A stretch of 64,000 bases of DNA, from NCBI GenBank assembly GCA_000818945.1, contig KN805401.1, positions 192,092-256,091 of the forward strand, read 5' to 3'. The notes below the pieces were generated by a model. The model ran no database searches. It saw nothing but the letters and a program-made list of their open reading frames with translations, and was not told the origin of the DNA. Of the stretch, positions 30,001-42,172 are shown piece by piece. Source of the stretch: Schizochytrium sp. CCTCC M209059. Its lineage: Eukaryota; Sar; Bigyra; Thraustochytrida; Thraustochytriidae. The stretch's first letter is position 1. Each line of letters starts with the position of its first letter. The position numbers and the translations under genes are program-made.

Positions 30001-31609
30001 CGGAGACCTCGTCCCTCAGCATTCTCCACAGGGCCCGGAGTCTGAGGACGCTGGGGCGACCATGATGGAGACGGAACACTCGGGAAGTGGTCAGGATTCA
30101 AGCGACGAGTCAGCGCCGTTGGAACTCATGAGCGCGCGCGATCCCGCTTGGGCCTTGAACGAGAATCAAATGCTCTTGGAGGCTCTCGAAGCGCTTCGCC
30201 GCCGGCGCAAGAAGCGAGAGCAAGAGGAGGCATTGGCCCATGGGCCTCGGCGAATCGTGCTCACTCGAGATGTGGGCCACGCAAAGCGATGGGCCGGCGA
30301 TGAGGATATCCGATACGATTGGGTTTCGAGCCCCGCGAGTAGGCGGCGGGAGAATGCACTCAGAATGATCTCGTCCAAAGGAGGAATTGTATCCATCAGC
30401 GGCCATGCTCACGCCAAGGCAGACGGCGTCATTAGCATCGAGTCTCATTTCCCCTCGATTACGGTTCAAGGAGCATGGATTACGAGCGGCAAATGGTACT
30501 ACGAAGTGGAGGTTCTCCAGGGAGGATTAGCTCAGATTGGCTGGGCGTCGGTTTTCTTCAGCCCTGAAGATGCCAAGGGCATCGGTTGTGGTGATGACCA
30601 ACACAGTTGGGCATTTGATGGCAGTCGGCTCAAGCGGTGGAACGTCGATTCCCACGATTGGGGCAAGGCGTGGTCGCGTAATGATGTGATTGGGTGCGAG
30701 ATTGACGTGGACGCCTTGCGCAAGGTTGCAACAATGCGTTTCTCGTTCAACGGGTCCTTTGAGCGTCCAATGGGTACCGCTTTTGAGAATGTTCCATTCA
30801 GTGGGCCTGCACTTTACCCTGTTGTCACATTCAACAGCTCTTTTCGTTGCCGTTTGCGCTGGCGACGCGAGGAACTCAAACGTCTTCCCGAAGGATCGCT
30901 TCCAATCGCTGAGGCTGTGGTCCGGCCTCTGAGCAATGCGCAAGGGCCATCCGCGACTGACAGTCTGGGCGGTGACAACTCCCCTGTTGTCGTGACACGC
31001 CCTCGCAGAGTGTCTAGTTCCCGTAGCATGCAGGACGCCTTTGACGATGTGGCTGAGGCGGATGGCGCTGATGCAGTGCTCAAGCTCTTGGCAGAGCTAT
31101 CTCGCGTGCAGACACGAAGTGCCTTTGGTGTTTTCAAGCATCGTGGGGACGCGCTTCACAGTCAAAAACTCACGCAAAAATTGGTTCTTCAAATTCAGGA
31201 TATGGTGTCTGTGTGCACGAACTCGCTGCCGGATTGGGTCTGGGAGCTCGCCACGCAGTACAAGTTCCTCGTACCTCTCGAGGCACGTATGTTGCTCTTC
31301 GAAAGTGCTTCTTTTGGCGTCACACGGTCAGTTGAACGTCTTCAGGAGGGACGTCGTGAGCAACCATCCGCAGGACGACCTATGCCTGCTCGACGTTTGT
31401 CAAATGCGCATGCAAGCATGGACAGGCGTCCTTCGCTTTCCAACAGCGGCGCAAGAGGGCGTTCTGGATCTTCTGCTCGAAATATCCGTGCTCGTGATCA
31501 GGAGCGGGATGAGGATCAAGACGAAGAAGATGGCAACAGCCAGCTTTCTGAAACTCGCCGAGAGGTCGATGGCAATGAAGACGTTAGCGATGATGATGGC
31601 GACGACGAT

Positions 31610-31652
<43 letters not shown>

Positions 31653-33682
31653 ATGATGATGATAACGATGATGACGATGACAATGATGACGACGACGACG
31701 ACGACGACGATGATGGTGAAGGTGATGACGATGATGACGATGGCGATGATCTGAACGAGAATAGCGAGGGCAAGAAATGCCCTGGCGACAATGAGAAGGA
31801 GGTGCAGGAGGCCAACCAAAAGACCTCCACGTTGGAGGTTCACGGAAACAAGCCTACTCACACTGACAATCAAGAAGAAAGCGAGTCCATGCGCTCAGTA
31901 AGTGATGGAAACAGGTCTGTACAAATAGCGTGGCGACGTGCGCAGGGCCGATCAACGCAAAAGAGTGGATGGCGCATCGTGCCGAATATTCCGAGCAGCC
32001 ATGGGCAGCTTGGTGCTTTGAAGCGCCAAAAAGCCGTCGTCCCGCGCGATCGTGTGCTCGAGGCTGCAATGTACCTTATCGGGCATGAGTCAGCCTCTAG
32101 CTACATGCTTGCCGTGGAGTTCACGGGTGAGATTGGTCATGGTCTTGGTCCGACGCTCGAATTTTACTCTCTCGTCTGTCGCGAATTGCATCGTGCGGAT
32201 TTGAAAATTTGGAGACAGCCGGAGACCTTGGAGCACGAAGGCGGGACAGATAGCTCGAGAGGCTTTGTCTTCAATCCTCTTGGACTGTGGCCCTCTACAT
32301 TACCTTCAGCAGGGTCCAGCTCGTCCGGGAACCTTGACGAGCAAACGAAGGGGCAACCTCGGTCCAGGGATGGACCGTCCTCATCTTCATCATCATCATC
32401 TTCTTCTTCTTCGTCGTCGTCGTCGTCGTTGTTGACCTCTGCCTCAACGCCGGCTTTGTCGTCAATGGAGACGCCTCCGGCTGGTCTCGGGAGCAGCATA
32501 CCCATGGCAGCTGCGATTGCGGCCGCAACCCCGGGCGCGGCGGTCCTGTCCTCGCCAGCAGTACTTGCAGCTATGCTCAACGCTGCAGGAGGCAGTGGCC
32601 ATGAGCAAGCGGCTCGTCTGGGCCTCGGCGTTCCGGCGCAAGGTCTGGATTCATCTGGAGCTTCTGAAGGCTTTGTGCCCGCGGCCATGCGGGCCGGACT
32701 GCGTCGGGAGTTCCGCTCTGCCTCGCGACGACAGGCAGCACTGCCCTCTGAAGTGCGTCTCGATGAGCCGAGCGTCCTCGAGGCTGAGCATTCGCGAGAG
32801 CGTGTTCTGACGATCTTCACCTTTGTGGGTCGTTTCATCGGCAAGGCGTTGCAAGACAAGCGTCTTTTAGACCTACCTCTTTCGATTCCCCTATGCAAGC
32901 TTCTCATTGGCGAGTCCCTCAAACTGAGCGATGCAGGGCTTGTCGACGAAACATTGGGAAAATCATTCCAGTATTTGCAGGATCTCGCCGACGCTCACGC
33001 GCGACTGTCGGCTCGCGCGGGAGAAGAAGACGCTGACGCCGAGCTTTGCGAGTTGGAAGACACCATTTGCGGTATGTGTATTGACTTTACTGTACCCGGC
33101 ACAAATGGAGAGGAGTTGGTCGTCGGCGGTGCGTCAAAGTCGGTCACTGGCGCAAATTTGCAAGAGTATCTTGACTTGGTGTGCAAACGCATCTTACATG
33201 ATGATGTAGCAGAACAGGTTCGATGCCTGCGTGAAGGCATCAGTGCGTTCTTCCCTGTCGAGGCCCTTCAAGTCTTTTCCCCTCACGAGCTGCAGTCCCT
33301 TCTCTCAGATGGCGACGATGGGGCCAACTGGGACGCCGAGGTGATTATGGCTAACATTGTATGCAAGCACGGCTACGATGCACGAGCGCGTCAAATCCGA
33401 GAGCTCGTTCACGTGCTCTCCGAGCTAGATGGCTCTGATCGTCGTCTTTTCATGCAGTTCCTTACGGGGTCACCGCGACTTCCCGTGGGTGGCTTTGGGG
33501 AGCTACGCCCGCGTCTCACGGTCGTGCGCAAGAATGTGGCCGATGATCCTGATGGCATTTTGCCGTCATGCAGCACGTGCCAAGTCTATCTCAAGTTGCC
33601 TCCTTATTCTTCGCGCGAGGTCCTCAAGCGACGTTTGCTCCAGGCTGTGCGCGAGGGCCAAGGCCACTTCGCACTCGACTAA
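24098..33682 (+). CDS. UPL3: Giant HECT E3 ubiquitin ligase of TRIP12/UPL3 type with RanBP2 zinc finger and SPRY
   Basis: A ubiquitin ligase that accepts ubiquitin from an E2 onto its own cysteine and passes it to substrates. The frame is 3194 residues from the ATG at 24098; the frame upstream opens only at a TTG. N-terminal armadillo-like repeats (about 10-230) match the TRIP12/UPL3 class (LVPCLLRIV, AGGMHACTAFFDFF). A RanBP2-type zinc finger has C508, C511, C522 and C525 (WACPTCTYHN). Asp-rich runs lie near 1491-1545 and 2498-2553. A SPRY domain spans about 2095-2257 (GKWYYEVEVLQGG, IGWAS). The HECT domain (about 2650-3194) has GEIGHGLGPTLEFY and the tail LPSCSTCQVYLKLPPYSS with catalytic Cys3161, and contains a long Ser/Ala-rich insertion. 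TRIP12 and UPL3 do not normally carry the SPRY or this zinc finger. Likely roles are protein quality control or nuclear ubiquitylation, by family analogy. Confidence 0.93.
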
Positions 33683-34157
33683 CACGAACTCTTTCTTACC
33701 TATCATACCTAACAAGTTGAAGGTTTTTTCACTGTAAATCAAATTCTCTAACGAGGAGGGAGCATACGAGCTCTCACGGCCTACAGGGATCAAGCCTAAC
33801 TTTTGCACATATTGCGACTGCGAACCACGTGGTTGGCTGGCCAATTCTGTATTCATCTCGTCGAACGCACCGTAGCTTGTAATACTACACTCACCGAGTC
33901 GAAAATGGGTTCCGATGAGAACGCCACTCATAATTTGCTAGGATACTCGCGCCCTGAGAAAAAGCAAACCAGAAGATACGACGGACTCCCTCGGCGCTGG
34001 CGTCGCCTGCGTGTTGGTTGTTGAGGTTGTGGTGCGGCGGGGGCGCAGAGATTCCTGGGCGCAGACTGTCCCACGCTGTCGAGATCCTCGAGCACCACGC
34101 GCAGCGCGAGGTTCTTTCAAGCGAGCACGTGTGTATACGTACATACCATCGTAGAAA
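33683..34157. other. Intergenic region, no features seen
   Basis: 475 bp between the stop of the HECT gene and the start of the ankyrin-TIR gene on the same strand. It contains no supported coding frame, RNA gene or repeat. It should hold the 3' end of one gene and the promoter of the next. Confidence 0.5.
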
Positions 34158-36689
34158 ATGACAACTCGAGAAATGCAGACCTTGGAGGCGTCCATCAACT
34201 GCGACGACCTTGTCGGCGCCAAAAAGCTCGTGGAGGAGGACAGAAGCATTCTCACGAGGCCAATTGGCAGGCAATTCTTCACGCCTCTCATAACAGCGCT
34301 GTATTGGACTGACGGCAGAGGCCTGAGAATCGCTATCTGGCTCCTGGACCAGGATGAGTACGCCGAAGCAGCAGTACTTGATGCCAAGACCAAGGCCGGC
34401 TGGACCGCACTCATGCAGGCTGTCAAAATTCGACAAATCAGGATAATTGAACGCCTCATCAATCGAGGTGCCGATCTTAACGTGCAGAAAACAGACGGGT
34501 ACACGGCACTTTTGCTCGCGTGTGCGCGAGGGTATTACCCCGAGGCGAAGCTACTCATCGAAAGTGGGGCAATGCTCACCCAAGGGCTTGCCCAAAAGCA
34601 GGACTTTGGCTGGACCGAGCTTTTGTTTGCTTGCGCTCAGGGCTCAATGGACATGGTGACTCTTTTGCTTCAAAAAGGAGCTGACGTCAACATGGCAAAC
34701 AAGGATGACTGGACAGCCCTCATGTATGCATGCAGCCATGGGCATTCTGAGATTGCAAAGCTGCTCATCAAAGAAGGCGCCAAGACGGACCCCCCAGATC
34801 TGCAAAGCCCCACAGCTCTCATGCTAGCAAGGCAACAGGGCCATGAAGAGACGGCGAATATTCTCCTTGAGCATGGCGCCTCGATCAATGCAAAAGATGA
34901 GCAAGGTCGTACGGCTCTTATGATCGCTTCCGTGTCGAAGTCTGCTAGATCTGAAGTGGTTTCTCTGCTCATCTCAGGTCAGGTAGATGTGAATCTTCCC
35001 GACAATAAAGGAGAGACTGCTCTTACGTATGCAAGCAAAATTGGCAACGTGTTCGCTGTTGATCAGCTCGTCCGAGCTGGCGCCAACATCAATCATCAGC
35101 CTAAAGATGACGGCTGGAGCGCACTCATGCACGCATGCTTTTATATTCGCTCCAACTCGCAGTGCTTTGGGGTCATGGAAACTTTGCTCAATGCTGGCGC
35201 AAATCCGAATTTACAAGGCCAGTCGGGAGTGTCCGCCCTCATTATTGCTTGTCAGTTCAAGCAGAAAATGGCAGCGGATCTGTTGATCCGGAAGGGCGCA
35301 AACCTCAACCTCACGACAGGAAAGAAATTCACAGCGCTCATGTATTGCTGTTTGGAAAAGCCTCAGCCCGAGACAGACCCGGAGGGTGCTACTAAGAAGT
35401 TGAAGACAATGCGGACCATTGCGCGAAGCCTTATTGAGCATGGCGCCGACGTCGACATTAAAGAGTGCCGGGGTCGCACTGCGCTCATGTTCGCTTGCGA
35501 GCATGGGCACGACGACATTGCAAAGCTTCTCATTGAGCGTGGTGCCAAGCTTGATGCGCAGGAAGCCGAGGGTTGGACGGCACTCATGTTTGCTTCCCAC
35601 TGCGGTCGAGCTGAGCTTGTAAGGGCCCTCCTTTCGCAGGGTGCAAACCCAAATCTCGGGTCGCCTGAAGAGAAAGGGTCGCATACGGCGCTTCTTTTGG
35701 CGTGTCAAAAACGACCCGCAGGCATGCCGAAAGGAGACGCGGGGCATTTGCAATGTTTCATGATGTGTTGGGAAAAGGGTGGTGTGCTAGAAAAGGAACG
35801 GGCAAGGAAGCTCGTACGCGGCAATGGTCACCAGAAGATTCTCAATTTCATCGATGTCGTGGAGCTCTTAGAGGGCCCGTACACAGAAATCGCGAAACGA
35901 CCAGCGCTTGTGACATTTGCCTTGAGTCACCTTTTATCCGTGCGGGATCATCAAGACACAGACGCAAAGCTTGACAAGTTGGAAATCTTCGACAGCGATC
36001 TTCGTCGGAGGCTGGCGAGCATATTGCAAGATGGAGTGACATCCTCTGCACCATCTGGGTCATCAGGGGCAAGATCTGACCCAGCTTCGGATGCGTCAAC
36101 GCAGCAAGAGAGTGATCGGACCTTGTCGTCACGCCAGGGCTCGTCTCAAGACGGGTCTGATGACCTTTCGAGCGCCTCGACTGTCTCGCATAGCACGGCG
36201 GCTCCGAAATTGCCAGTCGTGGGCCAGGTTTATCTCTTTGATGCCTTTCTTGCACATGATTGGGGGGAGGGTGGCATGAACCACGAGACAGTGGCTCTCA
36301 TCAACGATGAACTCTGTCAGAAAGGCATCCGCACATGGTTTGACCGAGATCGACTGGAGGAAGAAATCGACTCTGAGCTTGCAAAAGGCATACGCAAATC
36401 TCGCAAGTTTGTCATCTTCCTCACGCAGAAGTACATGGATAAAGTTGAGTCTCCTGGCTACGACTTTTGTCGTTTTGAGTTCTCGATTGCCATGCGAGTC
36501 CACAGAGAGAATCTGCGGGCCGTGATCATTGTTGTCATGGAGGAGCATCTTCTTGACATCGGAATGTGGAGGGATCGTTTTCTCATCTTCGAGCAGCAAC
36601 TTTTTGTGGATTTCTCCACCGAAGAGAAACGGGCTGCACACCTTGACAATTTCGTCCAACGTATCGAAAACGGAAGCGAGGTCGCGTAA
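34158..36689 (+). CDS. Ankyrin-repeat protein with C-terminal TIR domain
   Basis: The 843-residue protein has about a dozen ankyrin repeats (roughly 10-520) with the recurring pattern GWTALMxACxxGHxEIAKLLIxxGA. A Ser-rich linker follows (about 620-685), then a TIR domain (about 690-838). TIR hallmarks are YLFDAFLAHDWG at the first strand, IRTWFDRDRLEEEIDSELAKGI in the BB-loop region, SRKFVIFLT, and YDFCRFEF. Glu774 of CRFEF sits where the catalytic glutamate of NAD-cleaving TIR domains (plant TIRs, SARM1) lies, so NADase activity is plausible but inferred. No TM or signal peptide is seen, so it is probably cytosolic. Ankyrin repeats would sense or bind a protein partner and the TIR would be the output domain. 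An immune or cell-death role is a hypothesis. Confidence 0.9.
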   Translation: MTTREMQTLEASINCDDLVGAKKLVEEDRSILTRPIGRQFFTPLITALYWTDGRGLRIAIWLLDQDEYAEAAVLDAKTKAGWTALMQAVKIRQIRIIERLINRGADLNVQKTDGYTALLLACARGYYPEAKLLIESGAMLTQGLAQKQDFGWTELLFACAQGSMDMVTLLLQKGADVNMANKDDWTALMYACSHGHSEIAKLLIKEGAKTDPPDLQSPTALMLARQQGHEETANILLEHGASINAKDEQGRTALMIASVSKSARSEVVSLLISGQVDVNLPDNKGETALTYASKIGNVFAVDQLVRAGANINHQPKDDGWSALMHACFYIRSNSQCFGVMETLLNAGANPNLQGQSGVSALIIACQFKQKMAADLLIRKGANLNLTTGKKFTALMYCCLEKPQPETDPEGATKKLKTMRTIARSLIEHGADVDIKECRGRTALMFACEHGHDDIAKLLIERGAKLDAQEAEGWTALMFASHCGRAELVRALLSQGANPNLGSPEEKGSHTALLLACQKRPAGMPKGDAGHLQCFMMCWEKGGVLEKERARKLVRGNGHQKILNFIDVVELLEGPYTEIAKRPALVTFALSHLLSVRDHQDTDAKLDKLEIFDSDLRRRLASILQDGVTSSAPSGSSGARSDPASDASTQQESDRTLSSRQGSSQDGSDDLSSASTVSHSTAAPKLPVVGQVYLFDAFLAHDWGEGGMNHETVALINDELCQKGIRTWFDRDRLEEEIDSELAKGIRKSRKFVIFLTQKYMDKVESPGYDFCRFEFSIAMRVHRENLRAVIIVVMEEHLLDIGMWRDRFLIFEQQLFVDFSTEEKRAAHLDNFVQRIENGSEVA

Positions 36690-37078
36690 GCCAGAAATCG
36701 TGCCTCGGCAGCAGCTCTCACACAAGTTCCCGCGTCATGATCATTGTTGTCCATTTCTTTCCCCAGCGCACCGGGAAACCTGGATTATGCTCCGATTGGT
36801 CTTCTTTCTCCATGCTTGCGTCACAATAGCCAAGGGCTGCATCGATGCATTCGTGCCTCGATGCACCGCACGAGGACTGCGATAGACCCAGTGTCTTCTC
36901 AAGTTGCTGGGTATAGTAACGTGCATAATGATGTAGCCTATAAGTAAGGTCCGAGTCCAAAGCGCAGCGCAGCGTGAACTTTGGCGAGCAGCGTATCTGC
37001 GGAACCCGTTTTGCGTACGTCCACATTTCTGGGTTCGGAGTACGTGCGAGAGATCGCGATCGATCGCGGCGGGACGCG
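36690..37078. other. Intergenic region, no features seen
   Basis: 389 bp between the ankyrin-TIR stop and the ATG of the next gene. The downstream frame is open from 36974 but only through a GTG, so the first 35 codons of that frame are treated as 5' UTR. Confidence 0.5.
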
Positions 37079-37269
37079 ATGGCCGCGGCAAACGCGCGGA
37101 GGTCGCTCGTGGAGGTGCTTCGCGGACTGCAGCGCGAAGGGGCCGGTGACCGTGCCTCTGGGGCCGAAAGAGGATTCGGGGGAAGGAGCGGGCTGGGCGA
37201 CGGTGACATGCTGCTGACCGAGGACGATGGCGAAGGCAGGCTCGGCCTCGGCGACGACGACGACGACGA

Positions 37270-37300
<31 letters not shown>

Positions 37301-40300
37301 TTCGACCTCAACATCAGAGAAGAGGAAAACGACGAGTATGATGGCGAAGGCGGTGACTTTCGCCGCGATGTCTACGCCCATGACGCCTTCGTCAGTGATG
37401 GCGACTTTGATGACAGCTTTGATGACGACGAAGGGGAAGATGTAGAGGACGAGGATGCTGCTGCTGCAGCAGCTACTGCTGCTGCTGCTAAAGATGACAA
37501 TGACGTCCAAGAACTGAGCGACCTCGACAATGATGATTCTGAGTCTGACTCGGGCTCGGGTGAAGGCTCAGCAAGCAGAACAGCCTCTTTCCCGAGACGC
37601 AGAGCTTTGTCGTCCATGTCCAGAGGAGGAAAGGGTCCAAAGTCTGGAGCAAAAATACGAAACCATAGTGTCAGAAATCTGAAGACAGCGCAACAAATGG
37701 CCAGAAAACGAAGAACGGGAAGGAGAAGGAAGGGAACCAAGAAGAAAAATATGCGAGATCCCGCCATAAGAGCGACACCCCCAATCTCTCAACTCGACCA
37801 AATGCTGCAAACTACGCTTCGAGACAAAAGCTCTTCCGTAACGGACCGTATGTTGGCGTATACCGTGGTGATGACCATAGGTTGTGGAAAGCCCAAAGAG
37901 GCACATTCGCTCTGGGAGGAGCTGCTGACGATCATGCTCGAGGATTTCGCACATCAGTCAGCTGATGTCCGCGAGAGCGCTTTATTAGCCTTTCGCACGG
38001 TACCGGTCGCGGAGCGATTGGGAATTTTTGCTTCACGCCAAGGGATCGAATTCGTACTAAAGACCTGTCTTCGTGACACGCAGTCAGCTGTCCGGCAGGT
38101 AGCTGTTGATGTGTTGGGAATCTCGCTTGTGCAAGTCTGGGCAGAACTCCACGTTGCACCATGGCGTCTCAAGCATTTACCTCACATGCGTCATCTCGAA
38201 GGACCAGAATTCGCCACACTTTTGGACACGTGCAAAGATAGAATAGTGGACGTGTGGCGCGTCATTGCCGTCACCACAACAGACGATTGCGACCTTGTCG
38301 CCGGATCGGCCTTTCAAGCTTTGGCTGATCTAGTCGAGCCAGATGCAGCACGTCTCACGCCCCCAGGAATGAGCCCTGGCATTTCTCGGCCACCCGCTTA
38401 CTGGGTAATAGATGGTCAAGCAAATTATAGCGCAAGCATCGAAGACTTTTCCAAGTCTCTTCGCGTGCTGCAACGTCGTGTTTTGGATCATCTCTCGGCA
38501 AGAATTGAGCTTGTGCTTCATCGCGCCGAGAGTTTGTGGCCTCGATCGCCGATTCTCACAGCTGCAGGAGCGAATGCACCGTCGGCATCGCAGGTCTTCC
38601 TTCCGCTATCGACAGCACTCTCAGACCCGATCTTTGTTTCTCACCGATCCTTGGGCGATCCTTCACACCCATTGAGCGCTGAGCATGCTTCTATTGGAAC
38701 AAGCAGCAACAACAGCAAGAACATCAATACTAGTAGTAGCAGCAGCAGCAGCAGCGGCGGTGGCGGTGTTACTGGCGGTGGCAGTGGCGGCGGTTATGGT
38801 GGCGGGGGTCCTTTTGCTACAGCGAATGTTCCCGGGTTCGCCCGCATCACCCGCAGCGGATCTTCACATGATGAGCAGATCAACCATGCTTCAAGCAGTA
38901 CAAATCCGGATGCTGACGGGGCTATGGGACTGCATACGGGCCTGATGGGTGGCGCAAGCGAACTTGCCGCTTCAGCACTCGATCTTGCCCATGGCCAAGC
39001 TAGCTTTATCTGCGCAACGACGATCTTCAGACATCTCGCCCACCCGGTCAAGGCCCCCAACTTCAAAGCCGTCTCCGAAGACCGCCTCTCTCGCATGGTT
39101 CATGGCCCGGCTGTGGCCGTCGAGGTTGACCCGGGCGTCGAGCTCACAAGCTTTGTCGAAATTCCTGTGGCTCAAGTTTACCACGCATGGATCGAAAATG
39201 TCCTCCGTGCATGGGTTATATCGCCACGCCACCCATTTGCAACTGTATGTGCCGCGGAGCATATACTCGGTTTGTCACATTCGTGCGAGGCTCTATTGCT
39301 CGGTCACTCAAGTTCTTTTCAAACACGAGCCTTTCACGAGGTATGTCGTGGCCTTTGTCGTGGGCTCAAGGGTCTCCGATCGGGATCTGGCGGGTCTTTA
39401 CTTCACGACAGGGAGCGCGCGCACTTTCATCTTAGGACACTTGAAGCGCTGGAGCAATGCTGTACGTCGCTTCCATATGGTCTTGGCAAAGACCTTCGTG
39501 CCAAGTACCTGTGCTTTACGATTCGAGAGTTTGCGCTCGCCATGCCGCGCACGTATGCAGCGTTTGCTGATGAAAGCCCCGCGAGTCTTTTGAGTCAGGA
39601 TGCTACTGCTGGCGGACGCACATCCCCCTCAGATATTGTCAAGGGCCAAGGCATGTCAGTACCACGAGAAGCGCAGCTCGAGAAGCTGCGAGGCCTCTGG
39701 CACGCGCTTTTGACCCTCTGTGCGGATGCAGACGGCTTTTGGGCAGTCGTATCGGCTGAAGAGCCGGGTGTGATCCACGAAATGCTGCGCGAAGATGCCA
39801 AAGACGACTTTGTGCGTCATGCGCTCTGCTCCTGCTTACTCGACGCCCTCTTGTGCGTTGGCGCACAGAAGAGGCGGTCGTTTGGGCCTGGGGCCTGGGT
39901 CTTGCATGCTTCACTACGCGCACTGGAGCTTTTGAATGTTTGTCTCACGTGGCGGACCCCTTCCATTGCTTCGGATGCAGGGGCAGTATATCTGGACTTG
40001 CTGGACGCGCTCATTATACGTGCAGGGAAGCTTCCCTTGAGTTCCCCATACCGGTCTGGGGCCTTTGGGCGGCTTTGGGCTCTCTTGCAGCGCATGGTGG
40101 ACTTCAACATTGACTTTGGCGGATTCGACGGACCTGGGCGCAAGGCGCATATGCTCTTGGTACTTTGCCGTGGCGTTTCGCTTTTAGCAAGTCGCGACGA
40201 CCTTGCGGATTCCCCCACGGAAAATCCTACAGACCCCGTAAGGGCTGTGGGCGAGTCTTTGGTGAATGCTCTTCATTTGGAGCTTTCAGACTGCCTCGGA

Positions 40301-42172
40301 GGCTCTACTTGTACGCAAGAGCACCTCGAAACCGCGCGATCGCTCATCGATGCTTCTGTTGCCATGATTACACGCGCTGCTGTTCTTGCCTCGAGCGTGG
40401 ATGCTCTTTTGGCGTCATTCGAGGAGAGCGTGCTTGTCAGTGAGATCGTTGTTGCTCGCCGTAGACTTAATCTCCTGCGCCAGGTCCCCGTGGAGGTTCT
40501 TGCTCAATTGCAAGCACCTCTGGATGGTTCTTTTGCGCTTCTCGCCCGCGAGGGTTATGCGAAACAAAGGCGCGATGAATCTGGTACATTGGCAGCAAGA
40601 TCAATAGAAGAGGGAGGCAACGACGATTACGACGACGGAGGAGAAGAAGGAGAAGGAGAGGCGCAGCAAGAAGCGGAAGAAGTCAAGGGTAAGCACCGCG
40701 AGCGCTGGTGTGTGGGTCCAGACGCGCAAGCGCCGGTCGTCTTCCGGACGAGTGTGGGCGGAGTATGGGACCCATTAACGATTGAGCTCACGTGCACGCC
40801 ACTCCCATTGCGCCATGAAGCAGCAATTCGCGTTGACTTGTGCAACGCGACCTCAAATGTACTGACGAGTGATGTGACAATCGAGCTGGGATGCGACGGG
40901 CTATGCTGGATCGAGGCGATCGAGGCGCAAAAGGACGTATTTGGCCCCCTTTCTCCCGGGCATGGGTGCGGAGCCGCCTACTTTGTGATAAAAATTGATT
41001 CGTCCTGTGATCTGTCCGAGGAGTTGCGGCGGGCGCCAGCACGCTCGACCGCATTCGGGAGTCCAGCAAACGACGCTGATCTTTTCGCAGAAGTTGTCGC
41101 CTCGCGCATTGCCTCGGCGCAAAAACGTGCCAGTGGGAAATCATTCAAGGCAGTTTTGGACAGCCCAGAGGGCAACCTTTCGAAATTATCGGCGGGCTCA
41201 TCCGCTCATGAAAAGGTGTCCCGCCGTGGCAGTCTGACGTTGCCGTCGAGGCGTCTCAAGCGTCCTAGCATTCCCGTTTCTGGGAAGCGCTCTCTCTTTG
41301 CAGCTTCGAGTGCAAGCTCCAATGGTGGTGCCGAGGAAGGAAACAGTAACGCGTCTAACGGCGGGAGCGCCGCGGGACTTGCTGGAAGTTTGAATGGCGC
41401 AAGCTTTCGCGCGCGTTTCCAAGGAGGGCGGAGTGAAATGAGTACTCTGTCAGAGGAAGGGTTTCGAGGATCGATTGATCTATCGCACGGTGAAAGGGAC
41501 GGGTCATCAGGCGCTAGCACCTTTGACCAAAATTGCGGACCTGTGCGACGCGCAAAGCGTAGCATAGACGTGCAAGCACGTTTTGTGCACCTTTGCATTT
41601 CGCTGGGTGACACAGCTTTGACCTTTCCTCCGGTTCAGCTGCCGGTGTCATTGTTTTGTTTGCCTATCGACGCGTCTCCATCAGGAATGCGCGCCTCGTC
41701 TTGGCAAATGGCTGGACTGCCCCGTCGCTATGGAGGATGGGTCGATCTTCGACGATTCCGTGCGTTTTGGAAAGAACTAAAGCATTCGCATTCGACGCTC
41801 ACCGAACATGTCTTGGCGGGCGACACGCTAGAAAACGCATCTTCCGCGCTGCGCGCGACCATGGAAGAGATCGATTGTGCGTGCGGCAATTTGTCCCGAG
41901 TGATCATGGAACCAGAACTCATTCCAGATTATGTGGGGCATTGCGCCTTTGCCGGATCGACATGGGATGGTGCGTCTTTTGCGCTCATGGTAACACTTAC
42001 GTTGAGTCGCGCCCGCCCGCCTTCAAATGGCAACAACATGTCAATTACTTGGGATCTGCGCTGCGCATCGGAGGAGCTGCACAACGCGTGGGCTGAGGCG
42101 AGCGTACTTGACTACTTTGTCAGGTCCTTTTGCCCCAAAGATCCCCACGAAGAAGGAGGAGTACACACCTAG
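37079..42172 (+). CDS. HEAT/appendage protein resembling TPLATE (TSET/TPC adaptor complex)
   Basis: The 1697-residue frame starts at the ATG at 37079 (MAAANARRSLVEV). The N-terminus is acidic, with an Asp run at about 57-76, followed by a basic stretch. An alpha-solenoid region follows (about 240-900; SADVRESALLAFRTVP, QSAVRQVAVDVLG). A linker carries Ser and Gly runs near 550-590. The C-terminal part (about 1220-1690) looks like an adaptin-type appendage. It contains PLTIELTCTPLPLRHEAAIRVDLCNATSN and, near the end, GSTWDGASFALMVTLTL, which resemble the equivalent parts of plant TPLATE as I remember them (DPVTLTVEA..., TWHGGFVGMMIFG). If so, it is a large subunit of the TSET/TPLATE endocytic adaptor acting at the plasma membrane. 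The match is from recall, so the specific name is moderate; beta-adaptin-like or another HEAT protein is the alternative. Confidence 0.7.
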
